Positions 57,551-64,000 of a stretch of DNA of 64,000 bases are shown here, piece after piece. The stretch lies in contig JAGPNK010000002.1 in assembly GCA_020746835.1 (NCBI GenBank), forward strand, positions 930,001-994,000, given 5' to 3'. The stretch comes from Stachybotrys elegans. Its lineage: Eukaryota > Ascomycota > Sordariomycetes > Hypocreales > Stachybotryaceae. Within the stretch, counting starts at the first letter, position 1. Each line of letters starts with the position of its first letter. Made by a program: the position numbers and the translations under genes. A model generated the notes under the pieces. The model saw only the letters and a program-made list of their open reading frames with translations. It was not told where the DNA came from and did no database searches.

Positions 57551-60262
57551 ATGGTGCTTGATCTCTTTCTCTACACACTGTCCAGGGCTACCGTCCCTTC
57601 TCATGCCAACATGGACACCATCATCGCCTTTTTCACAGTCCTAGATTTGGTCTACCCAGCAAGCAGTACGCCAATCGTCACGTTTCCCATAAACTCGCAG
57701 CTGCCGCCTGTAGCCAGAGCAGGACAGCCTTTTTCATATTCCTTTTCCCAATCCACCTTTCAATCAAACGGCAACATCAGCTACTCGCTCGGCAATCATC
57801 CCAGCTGGCTATCCATAGAAAGTGACCAGCGCCGGCTATTCGGGACACCGGATGAGCTGGAGTCCGGATCTGGGGATGTAGTTGGTCAGTCCGTCGAGAT
57901 ATTAGCTGCCGATGATACCGGCGTTGCTTCACATGATGCAACTCTGGTCGTTTCTCGGAGCGCAGCACCATCAGTAAAGATACCCGTGGAAGAACAGATA
58001 GGCCGCTTCGGCTCATTTTCCGCGCCTTCATCGATACTATCGTATCCATCAACGGATTTCGAGCTCTCCTTCGACAGCAACACTTTCGATCACCAGACTA
58101 ATATGCTCAACTATTACGCAGCATCCGGTAACAACAGCCCGCTGCCGTCTTGGGTTCATTTCAATGAGGCTACCTTGACCTTTTTCGGGAAAACGCCCCC
58201 TTTCGAATCTCTCATTCAGCCTCCGCAGATTTTCAGTTTTGAGCTCGTTGCATCAGACGTCGTGGGCTTCTCTGCAGCCTCGGTGTCGTTCTCCATTGTA
58301 GTCGGTAACCACAGGCTCACCTCGGATGAGTCAGTCATCAAACTCGACGCCAAGCCGGGATCTCCTCTCACGCATGACGGACTCACATCTGCCATCCAAC
58401 TAGATGGCCAGCAGGTGAAGCCGGGGGATCTTCATGTGACGTGGGCCGACTTTCCACCCTGGCTGTCTTTTGACCCGTCTAGCTGGATACTCGAGGGCAA
58501 ACCAGCGAAAGACGATACTTCAACCAATGCCACCATAACCTTCACAGACGAGTTCTCAGATACCCTTGAAATTGTGGTCATGGTTGTGGTTGAAGAGGTC
58601 GAAGAGAAAATGTTCAAGTCCAGATTGGAGGACATCAGCATAAGCCCGGGAGATGAGCTAAACGTCGACCTGGCAGGCTATTTCACGGACCCAGATGATG
58701 CTGAAGTTCGGATAGCAGCAGAGCCCCAGCAAGACTGGCTGGAACTAGATGGTCTTGTCCTCAAAGGCAAAGTCCCTGAAACTGCGTCGGGAAACGTTCA
58801 CATCCTTGTCCAGGCTTCCTCAAAAAGCTCTGGTATTCAAGACACGCAGATACTGGGGATTCAATTCCTGGAAAAGCCGACATTAATCACTTCGTTGTCA
58901 GTCTCACAAGCATCTACGCACGCACCAGAATCAAGGACAAATACTCAGACAAGCCTGGCACCGACATCGACTGCAACTGAGGCACCGGATGAAGCCAACG
59001 ATGGCGGCAGTGGGAATACCACCATCCTCTTGGCCACATTGATACCGATCTTAACAATAGCGATTGCCTTGTTGCTTGTTATCTGCATCACGCGGAGAAG
59101 ACGCGCTCGTCGAACTGATCTGGTTACCCAAGCACGCTTGAAGGGTGGCAACGTGACCGGCGAAGGAGAGTACTATGTTCATGGCGCTTCTGTGCACCAC
59201 ATAGAAGAAACGACAGTCGAATCACTGCCCAGAAGAGGAATGCAGAGACTCTTCACACCGATGAAAAATCGGTACAATGCCATGACAACACGAGCTTCCA
59301 CGGCGTCTATCCTCTCTGACAGTTCGGGAGCCTTGTCAGCTGCCGATATGCCTCCTGATTTCTTGATGGGGGCTGCAGGTCCAGGAATGAGCAGGGGCTC
59401 ACGGAGCTTCGAGAGTCGGAGCTCGGGAGACTCGCGAGGATCATGGTTTACCATGGAGGGCAGTAGCCCACGACAGGAGCGCAACAGCCCAGGACGGGAC
59501 AGAAGATCATCCGCCCCTGCGCTGGAGTCTCGACGTCAGTTGCTTCCACCTCCAAGTTTTCTGACAGACTCGACGCATACCTCGCTATCGGACGCCCTGG
59601 ACATGACAGTGCCTCCTCTGTTTGATCTATCTCCCAGCACGCAACCCGCCCCAGTCGGAGCGTACCAGCCGCAAGGGCGAGTAGCGAACCGTGAGAGCAT
59701 AGACGGCCTGTCAACGAGCACATCTAGTTCTGCTGCGTTACCCAGGCGCCGTGAGTACACACATAGCAGAACGAAGACCAACTCAACTGCTATTCTGGGA
59801 TTCGGCGATGAAGAGCCCGTAGAGCAAGTTGCAGAACTCCGGCCACTGACACGAATGCCTGCGCCCACTCGACAGGTCAGCGGTCGGAAGACCAGCACGT
59901 CGCCACACGAATTGAGTCCTATAAGCAGTGATGGCAGGGGCACCGGCAGCCCCAAGCCATTCACCTCAGGGGGCAACTGGTCGACCTTTGCGCCACAAGA
60001 GGACGATGTTAGTGCCGTGTACAGGGAGATCGTTGACGATGCTCCGTTCCACCCTTCAAGGCCCAACACAGCTACGAGTGCCGGGGCAGGGCCGAGGAGA
60101 TCAGAGGGACCGATGCCCCTGAGCGGCGATATACAAGAGCTGAGCCTACGAAAACAGCGGCCTGGGAGCCGGCGGCTACGAGCAGGCACAGAGCCCCGCG
60201 AGTCATACGAAGGGGGGGCGTTGACGGGAGCATCACAATCAAGCTTCAAGATTTTTCTATGA
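57551..60262 (+). CDS. AXL2: AXL2/BUD10-like cadherin-repeat transmembrane protein
   Basis: One exon of 903 residues from ATG 57551; a second ATG at 57611 gives 883 residues with a shorter hydrophobic leader. The extracellular part has dystroglycan-type cadherin-like (CADG) domains: TFPINSQLPPVARAGQPFSY, GNHPSWLSIESDQRRLFGTP, then a repeat with LPSWVHFNEATLTFFGKTP and a third with FPPWLSFDPSSWILEGKPA. A Ser/Thr-rich stalk precedes one transmembrane helix, TILLATLIPILTIAIALLLV (about 490-512), and RRRRARR. The cytoplasmic tail is about 390 residues, Ser/Pro-rich. Axl2 marks axial bud sites in yeast; in filamentous fungi its homologues act in septation or conidiation. The repeated Trp-Leu-x-Phe-Asp motif is the CADG signature. 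Confidence 0.9.
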   Translation: MVLDLFLYTLSRATVPSHANMDTIIAFFTVLDLVYPASSTPIVTFPINSQLPPVARAGQPFSYSFSQSTFQSNGNISYSLGNHPSWLSIESDQRRLFGTPDELESGSGDVVGQSVEILAADDTGVASHDATLVVSRSAAPSVKIPVEEQIGRFGSFSAPSSILSYPSTDFELSFDSNTFDHQTNMLNYYAASGNNSPLPSWVHFNEATLTFFGKTPPFESLIQPPQIFSFELVASDVVGFSAASVSFSIVVGNHRLTSDESVIKLDAKPGSPLTHDGLTSAIQLDGQQVKPGDLHVTWADFPPWLSFDPSSWILEGKPAKDDTSTNATITFTDEFSDTLEIVVMVVVEEVEEKMFKSRLEDISISPGDELNVDLAGYFTDPDDAEVRIAAEPQQDWLELDGLVLKGKVPETASGNVHILVQASSKSSGIQDTQILGIQFLEKPTLITSLSVSQASTHAPESRTNTQTSLAPTSTATEAPDEANDGGSGNTTILLATLIPILTIAIALLLVICITRRRRARRTDLVTQARLKGGNVTGEGEYYVHGASVHHIEETTVESLPRRGMQRLFTPMKNRYNAMTTRASTASILSDSSGALSAADMPPDFLMGAAGPGMSRGSRSFESRSSGDSRGSWFTMEGSSPRQERNSPGRDRRSSAPALESRRQLLPPPSFLTDSTHTSLSDALDMTVPPLFDLSPSTQPAPVGAYQPQGRVANRESIDGLSTSTSSSAALPRRREYTHSRTKTNSTAILGFGDEEPVEQVAELRPLTRMPAPTRQVSGRKTSTSPHELSPISSDGRGTGSPKPFTSGGNWSTFAPQEDDVSAVYREIVDDAPFHPSRPNTATSAGAGPRRSEGPMPLSGDIQELSLRKQRPGSRRLRAGTEPRESYEGGALTGASQSSFKIFL

Positions 60263-62714
60263 TGACGGCAGTATTCTGGTCTTTCCATGCGGGCAAGGGC
60301 GTTGGCGGTGATGACTGCATATCCGGAGATCCATTACTTTAGTGCTAGCTAGCTGCATTTTACCTACCTAGGTACCTAATATTTTAATCGCGAGGACCTC
60401 GATTCCGGGATGATTACCTATTCACAAGGGTACAGAGCCCTGAGCTAGCTAGCTTAGTGCCAGCCTTGAAATCGAGCAGGATAATAATAACACCTCCAAG
60501 CAATAGGCAGGAATCGCGACATGTGCGGGGTGGGAAGATGAAAATGGAGAAACAGAAACGCCGTTGGTGCGCGGGAGGCGCGGGCAGTGCTGATTGGTGA
60601 ATGCAGGCGCTGGACACAAGGGCCCTTACGCACTAGGCATCAGTGCATGCATGCAGCCGATATCAGCATCATTGTCATCTCTGGCAAGTCTGGATCCCTT
60701 TGAGATTTGTGCTGAAAAAGGGCCGTGATTATTCTTGTGCCTCCCTAGTGTCTAGCTGCTTACAGTGCGATGTCAGCCAGGAGCAATTTTAGTACATAGA
60801 AACAAGACTCGAAGGCACCATACTGCTAGGGGAGCATGCTTCTGAATAGCTCTGAGGAGCTTCTGATCTGCGCGTGCTCAAGCTTCATCCATCCCACCTG
60901 TTCGACGCTACTGTGCGATTTCCCCCACTTGTGCTCCCCATCACATCATCGCTGCCTTTGAAGTGGAGGGCTTTAGGTTTTTTCCCTCTTTTTTGTTGCA
61001 CGTCAAGGCCCAACCGTCTTTGTGGCGGCCCCCCTTTCGCACTGAGGGGGAGGGGCTTCTTTTATGTATGTATGTACTGGCTGCGCTGATCGAGGGCACA
61101 GACACACACATATGCGTTGGTGGCGTTTCTTCGACGGGAGTCCGGAACTAACAAATTCTTCTTTGCCTAGAAAACCCTTGGGACAATGTTCCGTCCATCA
61201 TGGTGGAGAGGGGGCAGGAAGACGGAAAAAAAAAACCCTGATTTCGAATTCTGTGAAGAGAACCAGCCGGGTGTCGATCTTGGATGCTTAGTCCTTCACA
61301 ATGGCGGGGGGGAATTCGGTTCAAGCACGCGACCTTTCTGTCACACCTGTCTCTTATCATCAGAAACATGCGCGGTGGTTCTGGCTTGGGCTTCTTTGCT
61401 CCCATGTTTCCTGCCTGGTACCTTTCCCAGCCCCACTGGCGATGGGTTGCGATGCAGTTGTTGAGGGACTGCTTCTGCGACCTGACGCTGCTGCAGCGCT
61501 TTGCGGTCTGCCTTCTGCCTTACCTCTTCTAGGGTGGGATGTATGGCACGCGCGAGCTTCGTTGGGTACTGTTCTGCATGCCTTTTCGGAAAGGGAACCG
61601 TTGGTCGTTTTTCATCTGCGGAAACATGGTCCCTTTCCGGGCTCGCCTTGTTCGTGGGCGTTTTTTTCGGCATCACGAGACCCTGTCGTCGCCACCATCC
61701 AGAGCTGGTGTTCCTGTAGGATCTGCCCCTCTTGGTTTTTCGGTAGGGGATCTGTGAACTTGTGCCAAGGGGACCACACCGTTCTCGTTCTCGCCTTTTC
61801 CCCCTTTGTGGCGCTGACATGCGCTCGGGACGCGTGAGGCCAGTAAGCGTGGTTATTGCCGACTAGCCAGCCTTTCGCTGTGAATAATGCTTGTCGGGGT
61901 TGATTCGTAGGCACTCTCGCCTCATCTGATGCCGACTCGCTTCACGACGCATCCGCGCGAGTTTCCTAGATTCTACGCTGCCAGCCATCAGCCAATCCCC
62001 CCGTGGGTCATGCTGCTTGTTCAACTGCCTGCCTGCTGTGCTGCTGTTAATAGATGGGCGTCGGATGAGTGGTTGGACCGTTCTCGACTGGCCTGGTGCT
62101 GGCTCTGGCCGCGTTGACTCGGAGTGCAGCGTAGTAGGTGTGATTGGAATTCCGTTGCTGATATCACAGTACCCCGCTTCTTCCAACAGCCATCCTTCTC
62201 CTTCTCTTTTTTTCTTTGCCTCCTCTCTCTCTCTCTCTGTGTGTGTGTGTGTATGTATGTCAAGTTCATCTGCTGACTCGCCCGAAGCTGCATCTCTCAG
62301 ACATGATACGCTCTTAGTTCACCCGAGGACGTAAGAAAGACCTGCTGCTTACCTGTTTAATTTGCCTACGTACCTATTGTGCATGACCTCGGCAGCGGGC
62401 GCCATGGAGATGCGGCTGGGCAAGAATGAATAGAGGGCATGTCCCTGCTTGCTGTCAGCCTTAGTAACCAGTTAGTAGACATCCTGAAGTTAGTATGCAT
62501 GTAACAGGTTGTTGTTTGCAGTGCTAAATCACCTGCAAAACTCTGTACAAGGCCTGATGTTCCGTGGCGCAGCCCTGAAAGTACTTACCTGACTGTCTCG
62601 GTTGGTGCCTGCCAGTCCACTAAATTAAGTACCACTTCTCAGTACATAGAGGTACCCTGACTGTGCTGACATTTACTTGAGCACAGGCAACCACCACTAA
62701 CCAGTGACCGCAAA
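60263..62714. other. 2.5-kb intergenic region
   Basis: No supportable gene. Inverted 11-bp GCTAGCTAGCT sequences (60344-60354 and 60443-60453) flank TACCTACCTAGGTACC. A CT/GT microsatellite lies at 62223-62260. Overlapping opposing frames at 61301-61837 and 61341-61820 show that neither is real. Confidence 0.4.
62223..62260 (+). repeat. CT then GT dinucleotide microsatellite
   Basis: Consecutive CT repeats are followed by GT repeats and GTAT units. Confidence 0.9.
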
Positions 62715-63068
62715 CCACCACCACTGTCTCCTGCCTTCCTGCACATCCCACCTTGCTCTCTCAGACATCACCGAAAACTCGCCCCACGTTTTCTCCCCTC
62801 GCCCTCCGCCTCCCTTCTCCGCTGCTGCATTTTCTCTCCCTCTCTCTCACACCCTCTCGAGCTACTCTCCCTCCTCTCGCCGCCGACTGTTCTGCTCGAT
62901 TTCCTCTCCTGACTCTCACCACTCCCCCACTACCGCCCTCCGCATCTTCGATTCTCAACGCTCGCCTGCATTCCAGGCACCGCCCGCGCGACGCCCTCTC
63001 TCCTCCCTCTCCTCCAAACCCACCCCCGGCATCCACGGTAGCTCAGCTGCCCACGTCCTGCTTCAGCC
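62715..63068 (+). promoter_or_regulatory. Pyrimidine-rich leader of the PP2C gene
   Basis: About 350 bp immediately before the ATG are strongly C/T-rich with CTCCCTCTCTC-type runs. A 251-codon frame from 62753 is only an effect of this composition and runs through the start codon in another frame. Confidence 0.55.
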
Positions 63069-64000
63069 ATGGGTCAAACCCTCTCGGAGCCCGTTGTCGA
63101 GAAGGTGCGTTGTTGCCGTCGTCGGTCGAATCTCTACTCTCCTTGTCTCTTGCTTGTTGTCGGCGTTGCATCACATTTACTTTCGCCCGTGATTTGTGGC
63201 TTCGAGCTTCGCACAACCCGAGGCCCTTCCAGGACCAGCCCCTCCCCCAATCTCCCATCTTCTCCGTCACCCTCGTGCCTCTGCCCGACCGCACGGCATG
63301 CTGCGCTTTCCGCGCTCGAATGCGCCTTCGTCGCGAGCAGGGAGAGGGAGAGGTAGATCAAACGCTACTTACACTCGCCCAAAAAAACCCCCACCTTTAC
63401 CGCGTGCCCCAATCTTCATCTATCGTCAAACCCCTCCAAACTACAATCTCGGCCCCGCTAATCCAGATATCGCCGAGTGCTGCAGACTTCCGAAAAGGGC
63501 GAGGATGAAAGACTCATCTATGGCGTCTCTGCCATGCAAGGCTGGCGCATCAGCATGGAGGATGCCCATACTACTGTTCTTGACCTAGTCCCCGCGACCG
63601 ATAAGTCTAAGGCTTCCGAAAAGCTCTCCTTCTTCGGCGTTTTCGACGGCCACGGTGGTGACAAGGTCGCCCTCTTCGCCGGTCAGAATATCCACAACAT
63701 TATTCTCGGCCAGGACAAATTCAAGTCGGGCGATTACGCTCAGAGCCTGAAGGATGGCTTCCTGGCTACCGACCGTGCCATTCTCGATGGTATGCGCTGC
63801 TGCCTCAACCCCTCCCCCATGTCGCGCTGCTAGCGCAGACTACCCTGTGGACTAGACGGAATTGAGCAATCCTGATATGCATTGTTTAGATCCCAAGTAT
63901 GAGGAGGAGGTCTCCGGCTGCACCGCATGTGTTTGCCTCATTGCCGGCAAGAAGCTCTACGTCGTGGGTTGCCCCTCGTCTCTAACATACCATCACCGAA
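63069..64000 (+). CDS. PP2C-type protein phosphatase, PTC2/PTC3-like (partial, 5' part)
   Basis: Three exons are inside the window: 63069-63104, 63486-63789 and 63890-63963; a GTGGGT donor at 63964 opens an intron that continues to the edge. These 138 codons include MGQTLSEPVVEK, with Gly2 suited to N-myristoylation. Then GVSAMQGWRISMEDAHT and FFGVFDGHGGDKVALF follow, with metal-binding Asp residues, and SGCTACVCLIAGKKLYV. The first intron (381 bp) is long for this genome. PP2C enzymes are Mg/Mn-dependent Ser/Thr phosphatases; Ptc2/3 restrain stress-activated MAPK and checkpoint kinases. The C-terminal part of the catalytic domain lies outside the window. Confidence 0.93.

Noticed and set aside
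59536..60288. A 250-codon minus-strand frame opposite the AXL2 tail.
   Set aside because: Shadow frame over a low-complexity Ser/Pro-rich tail; no motif.
61301..61837. Overlapping opposing frames of 178 and 159 codons.
   Set aside because: Mutually incompatible, without motifs or intron structure.
62753..63508. A 251-codon plus frame covering the PP2C leader and first intron.
   Set aside because: Extreme Pro/Leu/Ser content follows from C/T-rich DNA, and it passes the PP2C ATG in another frame.
1..64000. Transposon or retroelement remnants.
   Set aside because: No reverse transcriptase, transposase, long terminal repeats or target-site duplications were recognised, and no block of abnormally AT-rich, RIP-like sequence was seen.

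Overview
The window is nuclear DNA of a filamentous ascomycete, most likely a Sordariomycete and possibly Hypocreales. Genes are compact, with short introns of about 45-110 bp that carry GTAAGT-like donors, CTAAC/CTGAC branch sites and YAG acceptors. Leaders are pyrimidine-rich, no operons are present, and the genes are conserved fungal housekeeping genes on both strands. The order assignment is an inference from style and gene content. No mobile element, CRISPR array, viral gene or secondary-metabolite cluster was seen. Most spliced models below were assembled by hand from frame, splice signals and family motifs, and the exon lengths sum to whole codons. Gene symbols follow yeast or fungal orthologues recognised by motif.

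Layout. 0-11 kb: an aldo-keto reductase (-), a mitochondrial PPR protein resembling CIA84 (+), mitoribosomal S18 (-), the U3 snoRNP protein IMP3 (+), and a large SNF2-family ATPase of the ERCC6L2/Rad26-like type (-). 11-21.5 kb: a secreted copper amine oxidase (+), an eight-exon MFS anion permease (-), a tiny one-helix mitochondrial protein (-), GPI11 (+) and PMP3 (+). 22-28 kb: ATG7 (-), an intron-bearing tRNA-Glu(CUC) (+) and dCMP deaminase with an N-terminal P-loop domain (+). 28-40 kb: about 4 kb without a convincing gene that ends in the long leader of a Wee1-type kinase (+), then a FAD-dependent oxidoreductase (+) facing an acyl-CoA/4-coumarate-CoA-ligase-like enzyme (-). 41-54 kb: complex I 24-kDa subunit (+), a kelch protein with an acidic tract (-), a CorA-like transporter (+), CCZ1 (+) and a proline-rich expansin-like secreted protein (-). 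55-64 kb: an EFM6-like lysine methyltransferase (-), an AXL2-like cadherin-repeat membrane protein (+) and the first three exons of a PP2C phosphatase (+), which runs off the right edge.

Functional threads. Five genes serve mitochondria (CIA84-like, S18m, the small one-helix protein, complex I 24 kDa, and probably the PPR's complex I role). ATG7 and CCZ1 act in autophagy and vacuole delivery. WEE1, the PP2C phosphatase and AXL2 act in cell cycle, signalling and polarity. These genes are neighbours rather than a cluster, and I found no evidence of a novel multi-gene system. The most interesting points are fine-scale: a GC-AG intron next to a 26-nt micro-exon in the permease, a stop-free 57-nt intron in wee1 plus short upstream ORFs in its leader, an 8-nt tRNA intron, and a possible COX26-like small subunit.
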